DNA of 64,000 bases from Beta vulgaris subsp. vulgaris. Lineage: Eukaryota > Streptophyta > Magnoliopsida > Caryophyllales > Amaranthaceae. Positions 22,182 to 34,265 of the stretch are shown here, piece after piece. The DNA lies in contig NC_079208.1 in NCBI RefSeq assembly GCF_026745355.1, forward strand, positions 59,072,892-59,136,891, given 5' to 3'. The notes beneath the pieces are model-generated. The model worked only from the letters and a program-made list of their open reading frames with translations, was not told the DNA's origin and made no database searches. The first letter of the stretch is position 1; every line of letters starts with the position of its first letter. The translations under genes were made by a program, and so were the position numbers.

Positions 22182-22680
22182 GCCAATAGATTTACTCACG
22201 ATAATACTCAAATTTGTAACGCGCTGCACACCCTTTATTGCCAATAGCATGTGGATCCCTTTCATCACTACACACACAATTACTTATATTACAAACCTAT
22301 GGCCACTTCCTTCAAATTTGCCACACAAAACAACATTAAATTTACCATTCACTATAGGCGTCGTCCATATTCACCGCCTTCCTCTCCATTTCCTTATTTG
22401 CCCAGGTAACCATTGCCCTTCAAAGCTTGAGAAAAGAATATCAACCCAATCGCCTATTACAATAATATGACTATCATAACTCAAGTTGATAACAACTATT
22501 TAACAAACACATATAATATCAACTCGTTTCTTTACCAATTCCTCAATGGCCTTTGCATGGTGCTCAATGAATTTGGACGGTGTGCATCTATGACCCAACT
22601 CCTCACTATTAACAGAAACACGAGCACACCACCATTTTCTGTCTTCCAAAACTGGAACAAAGACCTACCATAACCAAATA

Positions 22681-23560
22681 TGAAGTCCAGTTCAAGATTC
22701 AAAGATAACAACATAGTATTCATAATATAAAAATAACATATATGAGGTCCAGTTCAAAAATTCAAAGATAAGAACATAGTTTTCATAATATATAAATAAC
22801 ATATATGAGGTCCAGTTCAAGATTGAAAGATAACAACATAGTTTTCATAATATAAAAATAACATATATGAGGTCCAGTTCAAGATTCAAAGATAACACAT
22901 AGTTTTCATAATATAAAAATAACATATATGAGGTCCAGTTCAAGATTCAAAGATAACAACATAGTTTTCATAATATATAAATAACATATATGAGGTCCAG
23001 TTCAAGATTCAAAGATAACAACATAGTTTTTATAATATATAAATAACATATATGAGGTCCAGTTCAAGATTCAAAGATAACAACATAGTTTTCATAATAT
23101 AAATAACATATATGAGGTCCAGTTCAAGATTGAAAGTTTGCAACCTCGTTTTCATAATATATAAATAACATATATGAAGTCCAGTTCAAGATTGAAAGAT
23201 AACAACATAGTTTTCATAATATATAAATTACATATATGAGGTCCAGTTCAAAATTCAAAGATAACAACCTACTTTTCAAATATATAAATAACATGTATGA
23301 GAGGTCCAATTCAAGATTGAAAGATAACAACATAGTATTCATAATATCAAAATAACATATATGAGGTCCAGTTCAAGATTGAAAGTTTGCAACATAGTTT
23401 TCATGATATATAAATAACATATATGAAGTCCAGTTCAAGATTCAAAGATTGCAACATAGTTTTCATAATATATAAATAACATATATGAGAGGTCCAATTC
23501 AAGATTGAAAGATAGCAACCTAGTTTTCATAATATAAAAATAACATATATGAAGTCCAGT
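22681..23560 (-). repeat. Intronic minisatellite in the Ulp1-like gene, about 15 copies
   Basis: The reverse-strand form of the family at 2893-3885: units of CATATATGAGGTCCAGTTCA, AGATT(C/G)AAAGATAACAACA and TAGTTTTCATAATATA. It lies between the exon ending near 23920 and the one starting near 22663. Read along the gene it has the same sense as the array in the transposase gene. Confidence 0.92.
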
Positions 23561-24438
23561 TCTTCACACAAGAACAATTCCCACTTCTTAACCCATATTA
23601 TTTACGCTATTACAATCAACTTAATAACCAACCATCATTACATCAGTCACAAAGTTCCACATATCCCACTCATATACAAATCCTTAATAACCAACTTGAT
23701 AACCAACAATTTATGAGATGAGGAAAGATTCTAAACATTCGAATCCTTCAATTGGGCAAATAATTTTGACCAACTTAACCATCTATCAAACCTATTCTCA
23801 TACTATCATACTACTCATAGTATATAGTTTATAGTTTATATTACCATACTCATACATATACTACATTACTACTCATGATTTTTAGCGTATTAATTCATTA
23901 TTCTCATACTATTTCCTTACCCCAAATATACGATTGGCGTGAATCCTTAATCTTTAGCAACAGCACATCCAATTTCACGACAATCGTTCCAATCTCCCGA
24001 TCTCCGGACATTCTCAAATACCCGAGCCTGCATATACAACCCCCATTAGTGCTTTTAAATATTAGTAAATATTGCATTGATCTAATAATAAAACCTTACC
24101 GCAAATGTAGGATCGATCATAAAACGTATACTAGAGTTTCCAAATTTCCTCCGCCACATGCGCGTATACATTGCACCAGCCACCCTTACGTACTGCATTG
24201 AAAGTTGCTTCCTTTACAAATTAATATCGTTTTTATTTTCAAATTATTTAACAACCATATGAACTTACATTCTCGTGAACGCATTGTGTGCCACCAAGCA
24301 CTGTCTTGCATTCTTCTAAGGTAGCAACCAATGTCCCACATTTTACCATTACGACTTCTTCCCTGAAACCATCAAACCATCAAATACACATCAATGTTAC
24401 TATAAATACTCGTGTACTACTTGATAAAATAGAGAAAC

Positions 24439-25330
24439 TTACGCATTGGCGTCCGGTTTTTCAGCATAAATAAACTTCATTAGCTTTGACTTGAAGTTTG
24501 GATACTCTCTAGGTATAAGTTGAACATTAAATTCCTTATCACGTATCCTTGCACTGGCTCTTGTAACCCGCTTCCTCCTACTCTTCTTCACTTTCGATGA
24601 TCCTTTTGTTCGCGACAAGCTTCCTAAGCTTCCTGATATGGTTTCCAAGTTTCCCGCCGCAGAGCTTTCAGGACCTAAATTGTCTCCAACAACAGGGGGA
24701 TCGAATGCAAATCCCCACTCATACCTCGATGTACTAGGTCCACCATCACAATCACCATCATCACTCAACATTTTTATCCGTTGACTCACCAACTTTATCA
24801 CCCTACTTATAGACGAACTTGCTGCTGCACTTCCTACACCACTGCCACCACTGCCTTCCCTTGCTCCTCCGATACCACCACTGCCATCTTGCCTTCCTCC
24901 ACTGCCTTCACTTCCTCCACTGCCTTCACTTCCTTCACTTCCTCCTCCCAGACCACCACTTACTCCCACACCACCAACACTGCCTTCCTCCCCTCCCAGA
25001 CCACCATTTTCTCCCACACCACCACTGCCACCCACACCACCACTGCCTCCCACACCTCCCACACCACCGCTGCCACCCACACCACCACTGCCTCCCACAC
25101 CTCTCATGCCACCACTGCCACCCACACCACCACTGCCTCGAACACCACCACTGCCTTCCACACCTCCCACGCCATCACTGCCTTCCACACCTCCCACGCC
25201 ACCACTGCCTCCAACATCTCCCATACCACTGCCTCCCACATCTCCCATACCACTGCCTCCCACACCTCCCATACCACTTTCACTTCCTCCACCACATTCA
25301 TCTTCACCTTCAACACCTTCACATACAACA
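24439..25330 (-). CDS. Gly/Ser/Val-rich exon of the Ulp1-like gene
   Basis: The minus-strand frame contains about 100 residues of degenerate GGVGGSGGVGGS repeats (about 25300-24850). It is followed by a normal-composition segment (VIKLVSQRIKMLSDDGDCDG, then a basic KVKKSRRKRVTRASARIRDK) up to a splice donor near 24440. The repeat looks like slippage expansion. The basic stretch may be a nuclear signal. This is part of the larger decayed gene. Whether the N-terminal portion reading into the minisatellite is translated is doubtful. Confidence 0.5.
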
Positions 25331-25364
25331 TGATATAGCATTTCATAAACACGCATAATAAACA

Positions 25365-26802
25365 CGCATAACATATATGAGGTCCAGTTCAAGATTGAAA
25401 GTTTAGTATTCATAATATAAAAATAACATATATGAGGTCCAGTTCAAGATTCAAAGTTTGCAACATAGTTTTCTTAATATATCTCTATTATATAAGCCAA
25501 GGGAGGAGGTGTGGTGTCCTCTTTTGAAGTGACTAAAATACCCTCTAATCATTTAAGTTTTTCTTTTTATAAAAAATTGAAAAATGATAATCAATGAAAC
25601 TTGCCATATGAATAGGTCAAAAATGGAATATGCAATACCATTAATAACTTGACAAACTAGATTGACACAATTAATTCACGAAATCAATAAAAATCTTCAA
25701 CCAAAAAAAGTTAGCAACATATCGTGATAACATAATATTTCATATTTACAAAGTTCAAACAATATGGTTTATTAACATCTGTAATTGTTAAAGAACTATA
25801 CTAAAGTCGCTGAAAAGAAAATTATTAAATCATCTACCAAATTTTACAGTGATGGTATTGAACAGTTAAACATCATTCACCTTTAATTTAAAAAGATAAT
25901 AAGATCTACAAAAAAAACCTCAATAATTTACATCACTATCAAAATAACTTTAGATAAAAAAAAACATGTCCATTTATATATAACTGCATAAAATTGTCGA
26001 CGCACGCATCGCGTGCACATACAACTAGTAAATAACATATATGAGGTCCAGTACAAGATTAAAAGTTTGCAACATAGTATTCATAATATAAAAATAACAT
26101 ATATGAAGTCCAGTTCAAGATTGAAAGTTTGCAACATAGTATTCATAATATATAAATAACATATATGAAGTCCAGTTCAAGATTGAAAGATTGCAACATA
26201 GTTTTCATAATATAACAATAACATATATGAGGTCCAGTTCAAGATTCAAACATAACAACATAGTTTTCATAATATAAATATAACATATATGAGGTCCAGT
26301 TCAAGATTGAAAGATTGCAACATAGTTTTCATAATATAAATATAACATATATGAGGTCCAGTTCAAGATTCAAAGATAACAACATAGTTTTCATAATATA
26401 AATATAACATATATGAGGTCCAGTTCAAGATTCAAAGATAACAACATAGTTTTCATAATATAAATATAACATATATGAGGTCCAGTTCAAGATTCAAAGA
26501 TACAACATAGTTTTCATAATATAATATAACATATATGAGGTCCAGTTCAAGATTCAAAGATAACAACATAGTTTTCATAATATAAATATAACATATATGA
26601 GGTCCAGTTCAAGATTCAAAATAACAACATAGTTTTCATAATATAAATATAACATATATGAGGTCCAGTTCAAGATTCAAACATAACAAATAGTTTTCAT
26701 AATATATAAATAACATATATGAGGTCCAGTTCAAGATTGAAAGTTTGCAACATAGTATCATAATATATAAATAACATATATGAAGTCCAGTTCAAGATTC
26801 AA
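25365..26802 (-). repeat. Second intronic minisatellite of the Ulp1-like gene, split by a Helitron
   Basis: Two pieces of the array (25365-25481 and 26029-26802, about 14 units in all) are separated by the Helitron at 25482-26028. Units match CATATATGAGGTCCAGTTCA as in the other arrays. Confidence 0.92.
25482..26028 (+). mobile_element. Non-autonomous Helitron, 547 bp
   Basis: The 5' end TCTCTATTATATAAGCC follows A. The 3' end is CTAG followed by T, so it sits exactly between A and T. A hairpin GCACGC-ATC-GCGTGC (26002-26016) lies 8 bp before CTAG. Removing it restores an intact minisatellite unit (AATATA + TAAATAACATA), which confirms both ends. No coding capacity. Confidence 0.92.
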
Positions 26803-28489
26803 AATAAATTATGTTATTGCTATTCATAAAACCTCGACATTCTTCAACACGTTTCTTCTGCATTTTGCGCTGATAAGGGTTAAGCTTGTCCCTTGCCCCC
26901 TTCGGCGATTACGACTTGGGCCGTGATCAGAATCCGAATCCAAATTATCATCAAATGCATTACGATTGCGATGCAATGGATTAATTTCCAATCCCATTCC
27001 ACTCAACACAAGAGCAGCAATCTGGTCATCATTATTGCAAAATTTTGTAATGTACAAAATTTAAAGTTTAAAATGCTCAACAGTAACAATAAGTTACTAC
27101 CTCATAAGACATGCATTGAGGTCCCATCGTGTCTCTCGCAACTAACGATGTTTCTCACCGTACGCCAAGTCAATGCACTAATGACAAGATATAAGTTAGG
27201 ATATTTTAACTATATGTAACATACAAAAACCATAATTCATACCCCAATATTCCCATAATCTCCCTTCCCACTTTGTCGATCAGCTTCTTTCGCTTCAGTC
27301 ACATCTTTCGCAGACCACGCTTTTAACCTCGGAAATAATCCCCAACGCACAGGAGGACGATGCAATCGATCAAGGTACATAATCTATATCAATTTTGCAA
27401 GACAATAAAATATTCTATCATCATCTACAAACATACATATCCAAATATAACAAATACACAATATAATATATCACTAACCGCAAGAAAATACGTGCAACCT
27501 CCACAACCTTTCGCATACCCTTCCCTGTAAAACTTTTCTGCAAAGTGACGCGCATGTACTAATAACTTATCCAATACAAGCGACGCCCAATCATATTTGT
27601 GAGCATCCACGGCCAATGTTGATGCAACCACTAAGTCACTCTCTAACCTTCTACATGTTGTTGGGCACAAAAAATCACACAAAGCAAGCATCAAGAATGC
27701 AGTCTTGAATTCAACTTCATCCTCCGAAGTACTTATCCCCTCAACCTTCTCAATTACCTTTACCATAGGAATACCAACTGAGGAACCATACTTCTGCTGT
27801 ATTTCTAGTACTGCCCTCTTAACATTTTCATTTCGTGCTACAAGTGGAACTCTTTTCGGTCCATGAGGTATACCTAATACCCAATGCACCTGTCGCTTAT
27901 CCATAGGGTACTCTACCCCCCCCCGGGAACATTATCACATTCCTACAAGTGTCTACCAATGTCATCAACCAATAGCAAAAATTCCGTGGTAATCTCTTCC
28001 CCCTCAAATAAAGTAATCCCTCAAAACCCATGTCTCTAACCCATTGCCTTTTCATCTCACAAAAACCACCAATAATTTTACCTAAGGTCTCAACCCTACA
28101 GTTTACATTTGCTTGCGCCCCTTTACACTTAGCTAGTTGTGTTTTCAGCACTTCACCACGCGACTTCACTTCACCGCCTACAGATTTTTCTATACCCTGC
28201 AAACCCATATCATTTATATCACTTATTCACTTTTGCATCATATTAACAATCTATGTTATACAACAAAAATCGCAAATATTTTAACTCATCTGAATATCTC
28301 TGCACTCAATACAAGTTTTTTTATCTACCACTTTTTTACGCTTTCCACCTGCATACATACATGTTTTCAATATCATTACAACAACCTTCATGATTTCTTC
28401 TATTCATATTTTTTATTACCTGCTTCCCAACTCCATCGTCCCTTAAGCTCTAGCTTCTTCTTCGATTTATATTTCCTACCACCTTCCTG

Positions 28490-29398
28490 CTGGTGTCAAA
28501 TTTTCAGAGTTATGTCTCAAAATTTCACCAAAATCAACAAATCACCATTTATCAATTACATTACCTCCAAACATTCAGCTTCTGCAACATACTCCCTATC
28601 ACTCGACCTTCCACCACTCTTCCTCATTATCCCTACATTACAATTGTACAATTATATCCTAAACATGATAACATTAAACGAAACCCTAAATTTCCTACAA
28701 TTAACAACATTCACAACACAAACAATTGCACACAAAAAGATCAAATAATTGCAACACAAACCATTCAAGTAGCAAGTGCTGTCAAAAACCATTCAAGTAT
28801 TCAAGTATTTAAAGAAAAAAAATAACAGATCAGAACATGATCGATCAAAGGGCTGCCAAAAACACAAACGAACGTTTCTCATGAATTTCGATGAATTTTC
28901 GAATACAACACCTACACACACATCTACATTTTTCGTACAAATAACAAAATAATTAAACAAATTTAAGCTGAAAAACAAACAAAAACATCACAGAAATTTC
29001 AACCATATCAACAATTTACCCAAATATTCAAATTACATATATATATACCTTCAACGAAAACATAAATTACCTCAATTGCAACTTTTCTTCTTCAACCCTT
29101 CAATTCAATGACAATTTCCAAATTTCAAGGGACAACCTTCCTCCACGTTTTTTACAGCACTTTCTACACCATCGCTTTGTTGATGATAGAAGATTTCAAC
29201 ACTCCACTTCTTATTTCATGATTTCGCATGAAAATTTTGGTTTTTTTTGGATTTTTTGGTTTCGCACTCTCAAACTCTTTTCCTCTCTGTTTTCCGTTTC
29301 TTTTTTTTGTTTTCCGTTTCCAAAATTTTAAAACCCAAAATGAAATAAATTCAGGTGGTTCTTTTTGGGGGGTACTGTAGCATGGGAAATTACTAAAT
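28490..29398. other. Leader and subterminal region at the right MULE end
   Basis: No clear gene was seen. It probably holds the 5' leader or first exon of the Ulp1-like gene, which starts close to the right terminal repeat just as the transposase starts close to the left one. Confidence 0.4.
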
Positions 29399-29453
29399 TG
29401 CCCCTGTTATGGGCAACTGCTGCCCAATAGCTGTTATGGGAATATCAGCTCTC
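29399..29453 (-). repeat. Right MULE terminal inverted repeat
   Basis: The reverse complement aligns with 655-708 (shared CATAACAGCTAT, GTTGCCCATAACAGGGG). It keeps an imperfect form of the internal hairpin (TATGGGCA / TGCCCAATA). Confidence 0.8.
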
Positions 29454-29463
29454 TGGTTAGTTG
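29454..29463 (+). repeat. Right target-site duplication of the MULE
   Basis: TGGTTAGTTG, identical to 645-654. Confidence 0.8.
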
Positions 29464-30443
29464 TAGCTTATTTCATGCGCTACTTGCTTGCTAGCTAGTG
29501 GTTTTAACAGAATAATAGACCCTTCATCTTTTATTTAATATATCAAGGACAATGACTCTTTAGATCTCTTAGATGATTGCTACTTTGTATAATTTGAGAA
29601 AGTTGAATATAATTATGCTTTTGCGGTGGAGAATTGAGTTTGATTATGAGATTATGTGTTCTAATTAATGATTTGTCTATCTTAACCCTCTTCAATCTTC
29701 ATCCCAAGTTTTCACGTCATCCATCCGAAATTATGCGTCATATTGATTCAACCCGTTTCCTCTGTTTCGTTTTAAATGCAACAAAGAGGTATTATTTGTG
29801 AGATATAAAATATTCATTTGTTACATTTAAAATGAAACGGATGAAGTATAACATAATCTTAGCAACAACAACAAAAACTTGTACCATAATATGTTATTTT
29901 TATGATTCTCCTAATTCAATCTTCATTTCCGTAATCCGATTATAAACTAACGTTATTTGATATTACATAATAACTTTTTCTAGGCATCCTAATTAAGTAG
30001 TACTTCATAATACTTTCTCCATTCTTTTTTAATTGCAACATTTCTCTTATTTGGAAGTTTCACATCAAATAACATTTTTTTATTTGGTGATATCTTCTGT
30101 TTATTTCTCTCTTTATCACACAAGTTTCACTTTTTATCTATCTCTATCTCTCTACTCTTCGCATGACTCTCTTAAATAATGTGCCAAGGTGCAACACTGC
30201 AATTAAATAAGTACGGAGAGAGTATATGACTATTAATTTCAAACAATGAAGTATAGAGGTTTGATCAAGCTCATTCCAAAAGCACAATACACTGAAAGTC
30301 TGAAACTGCATACAGTAACACTCTAAATGCTGCCAAAAACTGTCATTACTCAACAAAAATGATAGGTCTTCATCAAACATGTTTTCTAAGTAAACTGAAA
30401 GTTGAATGTGCAACATAATGTATGATCATTGTTAACAGGGAGT
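29464..30443. other. Intergenic spacer with MITE remnants
   Basis: It holds a Stowaway MITE (30013-30222) and a small inverted-repeat remnant around 29757-29848 (CCTCTGTTTCGTTTTAAATG and its diverged complement). Otherwise nothing was seen. Confidence 0.6.
30013..30222. mobile_element. Stowaway MITE
   Basis: The ends CTTTCTCCATTCTTTTTTAA and ...TACGGAGAGAG are inverted, with TA on both sides. Confidence 0.6.
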
Positions 30444-33400
30444 TCATAATCTTCCTCCAAAGCGTCTCCCTCTTTTCTGAAACGACTGCAATGCTTCTAT
30501 AAATTCAGGTTCTCCAAAATCTGGCCAAAGTGTTTTAGTGAAGTAGAACTCAGAGTATGCCAACTGCCATAACAAGAAGTTGCTGATTCGAAGTTCACCA
30601 CTTGTTCGGATGAGTAGATCCGGACAAGGGGTACTCGTGATCTTGGTCTCTAGCTCTTGCTCAATAAGCGTTTCAGTCACATCGTCAGGCTCGATCAGGC
30701 CATTTCTAACCTTCGTACTGATGTTTTTACATGCTTGCACGATGTCGTTCTTACCACTATAACTAATGGCAAAGATTACATGAGTTTTAGTGTTGTCCTT
30801 TGTGGCTTCTTTTGTGTGTTCTATGACTTCTTGTAAGGAGATAGGGAGCAAAGATATATCTCCGATTGTAGAGATTCGTATTCCTTGCCTGTTGATCATT
30901 TGTCATCAAAATCTCATGTGTGTGTAATCCTAAAATTCTCATAATGTAACAAATTATATATACTAACCTAATGATATTCTCAAGTTCATCCTCCAACATC
31001 TTCTGAAAGCGCCACATCACAAACTCAATTTCCGCCTGCAAGAAATGTCATCTTGATTTTCAGTTGTGTCAGGACGATATCACATACAACCGTTGTATCA
31101 TGTGGCTATGCAACCCCTTCACAACCTCTGAAGAACGGGGTTTGTGCAAGAGAAATCATGACAGAAAAAAATTACTGTTGAGATATATAATTGTCAGAGA
31201 AGTGTTCAGTTTTAGCCCATGAGATTAACAACGGTCGAAGAGTCTAGTTCCCAGTTGTGTTAGGAGTTTAAACAAAGCACCACAGCAGCACGACGATCTA
31301 AAATAGAACTAAAGAATATGTCTCGAACATAGCTAATAAAACTGATAGTCTATGGCTTCAGTGAGTCAATCATCATGTGTACATTAAGGGTAGAAATTGG
31401 TGGGAGTACTCTCCAAATCCCAAGTTGGACTTGGAAGCAAATATGCCTAGTAAATGATAAACTAAAAGTTGGGCATAGAGATAAAGCTAAACTGCAATTC
31501 TATGAGTCTTCCTGAAGCATTTAGATGGATAGATAGAGCTAAGTGCTCCAATTATTTAGATGGTGAGATCTGATGCACTATCTGCTCTGAATAGTCATCT
31601 TTGATTCGGAAGGAATTCTTCTGTTTGGCTACACCAACTTCAACAACCATATGTAGTTGTCAAGAGCATAAAACATGAAGCGATAACTCGCATTTGCCGA
31701 GTCCTTCCTGAGAAAGTTAAGGGTGTGTTCTCTTCGACTTATAAAATAAGTTTCAGGTCCAATAAGTTCAGATCAGGTGTAATCAAGTTTGATCAGGTCT
31801 AACACAACACTCAAAATAAGTTCTAATAAGGGTCAATCAAGTCTAATAAGTCCAGTTCAGGTTTTAAGTTTTTGAGTTGATATATTTGTTTTGAGTTGTT
31901 TACTCCTTGTTTGTTGTTTCATGTTTAGTCTCACAAAATGTGCTCTTAGTTATGATCCCTCTTGGGCACTGCCGCATTCGAAAGGCTCTTCCTAGAAGGT
32001 AAGTCCCTCCCTAAGAGGGTGTTTGGTATAGAAAAATTGATGTAAGAAACGGATCCAAATAAACTTTTACAATTCTAGTTATTTGGTATGAGTGTTAAAC
32101 AACAAATACCGTTTTCGGAAGGATTCACAATCACTCCATTTGTTACCCTTATCAAACTAGTGGAAACAAATCACGTTTCCCTTCCTCAATCATAAACATC
32201 TCAATTGTTTCCATTCCACTAGGATACTAAACAACTATAAAGTAACAGTTATTGTTTCCATTTCCCCTCCTTATCCAAATCATTTCCATTCCGTTTCCAT
32301 TAATCATACCAAACGTCCCCTAAGTGTTATTGTATTCTTGGTTAATCCATTTGAAAACTTGTTCGCTCTAATAAAATTAATGCTCACCAAAGAGAAATAT
32401 TAAGCCTTATGTACCTCAGAAACACACATTGCCTAAATTGGTTTTTATTAGGGGAGCCTAATCTGGTTATTAGTGGCTAAAATAGAGCATCTGAATATTC
32501 AATATCTCTAAGAATTTATCAGCAAAAAAAATATTTTTTCTTTGTTTAAGTCAATACGTCATGTTGCTGGGACTAATGTTAGACAGGAGTAACTTGTAAG
32601 TTGCCACAAATCATAAAATGTCTTTATTAGATTAACATGTTTTTTCAGATGAGAAAATATAGTCTTTACTATAGTACTGATCTATCACAGTCGAAATAAT
32701 AATTCTAATCATTAACTTTGCACTAGAATCACGTCATTTTTCGACAGTGAGTGGTATAAGAAATTGCTATATCTATATACACATATTAGATAGATTTTCC
32801 AAAACTAATTTTAGTCTGGAAATTTATGACAAAATCATATGTTGTGGTCTGTGGATGGTGCCACAGTGCTGTATTGGGTCTGTTAGCTAATTTCACTTGC
32901 CGATTGTATTAACGGTTTGTATAAAAGAGTAGCTAATAGCTGATAGCTAATTGTTAATTGATCGGGTAAGATGACCAATAAGGACATTGCTTAATATTTT
33001 AGGTTTATGGATACCTAGGAACGGGTAGTAAAGTAGTAATTTTAGAAAATTTCAGGACATAAATGTAAATTTTTCTTTCATTTCCAAACCTCTAATATTA
33101 AAAAGTTCATCCCTCAACTTAAAAAGAACTTTTTGATCCCAAATTAGAGGATTGACTAGTTATATCCTTTAATATGACCTCAAACCTCTAATTGATTTTA
33201 TCCCAAACCTCTCTTTACCAAACAAGCCCACATATTAAAATATAAAATCATTTATGAGTTATGACCACTATATTTTCCCTAGTTATCTTTATTCACGACC
33301 AAGAACGAATCGATTGTAGATTATACCCTTAGTTTTTTTAGTTGCTACCTTTACTTTTGCACAATTATAAAGAAAACATGTATGAATCATTGAAAAATAT

Positions 33401-34115
33401 GTGGGTATCACATATTAAAAGTACAAATATTTAGCAAATGTAGCAAGTAAATGTAAACACTCAAAAATAATAAATGTAGCAACTAAAAAAAGACGGATGT
33501 AACTAAGGATGTCTTGACCTAGTGGTTAAGATTGAGGTGCTGTAATCACAGGTTCGATTCCCCCTCTCTTTCTATGTACTTTGTACTGCCTTCGTGACTT
33601 ATATGGATAAAAAAAAAACACGGATGTAGTAATTTACGTTAACAAAGAGTGAAAATGTGAAATGAAAAGCACAAAATATAAGAAGTACTAACCTTAGGCC
33701 GACGCCAATTTTCAGAAGAAAACAAAAAAAAAGTGGCAACTTTAATGGCCCATTTACAACACAAGCCCATCACTTCAAGCAAAGCCTTAAGCCCAGCATC
33801 ATGGCCCACAATAGACTCAAGTCCTCTAAGCTCAGCCCATCTCTTATTCCCATCCAATATCATTGCCACGTGTCCTGGCATCAGTTCTCGCCGGAGTTCC
33901 GCCGGAAAATCTGTTGCCGATGAATTTCCGACGTTTCTTTCATCTTTTGCGACGCTCTCATTTTCTGCCGACGTAGTGAAGAGGAAAGAGTGGGCCCTAA
34001 ATGAAGAAGTGGGCCCAACAAGATGGTGGTTGAGAAATTTGAGTTTAGGAGAGAGATTATGAGCAGAGATTGAAAGAGAAGATATAGTTTGTGGGAGTAT
34101 AAATCGTGACAACAT
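30444..34115 (-). CDS. Plastid-targeted cis-prenyltransferase (three exons)
   Basis: Exons 34115-33693, 31035-30968 and 30888-30444 splice in phase to give 311 residues. The enzyme adds isopentenyl diphosphate units in cis to an allylic primer to make polyprenyl diphosphates. Residues 1 to about 55 are Ser/Leu-rich with few acids, like a chloroplast transit peptide. Motifs: HVAMILDGNKRWAELRG (82-98, metal-binding Asp88); FFLFSSENWRRPK (129-141); YSGKNDI; and the C-terminal PDLLIRTSGELRISNFLLWQ followed by YSEFYFTKTLWPDF, a homodimer-type end. Exon 3 begins at CAACAG|GCAAGG, which alone keeps the frame (RQGIRIS). Intron 1 is 2.66 kb and holds a Tourist MITE and a SINE. The family is certain. 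Chain length and exact orthologue are not readable here. Confidence 0.92.
32015..32320. mobile_element. Tourist-like MITE in the cis-prenyltransferase intron
   Basis: The ends GAGGGTGTTTGGTAT and ATACCAAACGTCCCC are inverted, with TAA on both sides (32012-32014 and 32321-32323). It is the same family as the element at 43418-45253. Confidence 0.75.
33502..33619 (+). mobile_element. tRNA-derived SINE
   Basis: It has an A-box-like GACCTAGTGGTTAAG, a B-box GGTTCGATTCC, and an A-rich 3' end. ACGGATGTA flanks it (33493-33501 and 33620-33628). It lies in intron 1 of the cis-prenyltransferase gene. Confidence 0.8.
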
Positions 34116-34265
34116 TTTTTTTTATTTGTTGAGTTTTGACTTTCTGATAATAGGTAGATTGTAGAATGAGATCTGGTGCAGGTGCTTGATTTAGCCTATT
34201 ATTTGCCTAATTGCCTATGATAGCAGTGCGGTGTCAATGATTAATCCCTGTATCTTAATTTTTTA

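Larger units (their letters stand above)
22182..28489 (-). pseudogene. Ulp1-like (SUMO protease-type) gene, many exons, catalytic residues lost
   Basis: Coding blocks on the minus strand, from the right: Lys-rich exon about 28489-28420; an N-terminal domain (FEGLLYLRGKRLPRNFCYWL ... VHWVLGIPHG ... FKTAFLMLALCDFLCPTTCR) over 28200-27430 with a frame slip in a run of G at about 27913-27922; YLDRLHRPPVRWGLFPRLKA near 27375; blocks near 27180-26830; a Gly-rich exon about 25320-24440; MVKCGTLVATLEECKTVLGG near 24345; RMWRRKFGNSSIRFMIDPTF near 24140; VFVPVLEDRKWWCARVSV near 22655; NGEEGGEYGRRL near 22390. Known: plant MULE-borne Ulp1-like genes pair such an N-terminal domain with a C48 protease core. 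Here the positions aligning with the catalytic HW and DCG read KW and EGG, and a frame change precedes the last. Two introns hold the minisatellite. Assignment to Ulp1 is good, exon ends approximate. A diverged, non-catalytic protein remains possible. Confidence 0.6.
655..29453. mobile_element. Giant Mutator-like element (MULE), 28.8 kb, with nested insertions
   Basis: Seen: the left end (655 on, GAGAAAGTATCC...) and the reverse complement of the right end (GAGAGCTGATATT...) share a terminal inverted repeat. It is weakly conserved in the first 15 bases and then nearly identical over about 35 bases (CATAACAGCTAT...GTTGCCCATAACAGGGG). The sequence TGGTTAGTTG flanks both sides (645-654 and 29454-29463). 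Known: MULEs make 9-11-bp target duplications and often start with GAG/GGG. A transposase-type gene of the FAR1/MULE family lies just inside the left end. Inference: this is a single transposition unit of about 20.7 kb before the nested hAT (9282-16792) and Helitron (25482-26028) inserted. It carries at least six other reading frames. An alternative is chance pairing of two solo MULE ends, but the perfect 10-bp repeat argues against this. Confidence 0.82.

Noticed and set aside
24781..25358. Long plus-strand frames rich in Thr, His and Pro
   Set aside because: They are the complement of the Gly/Val/Ser repeat exon of the minus-strand Ulp1-like gene. Low-complexity shadows.
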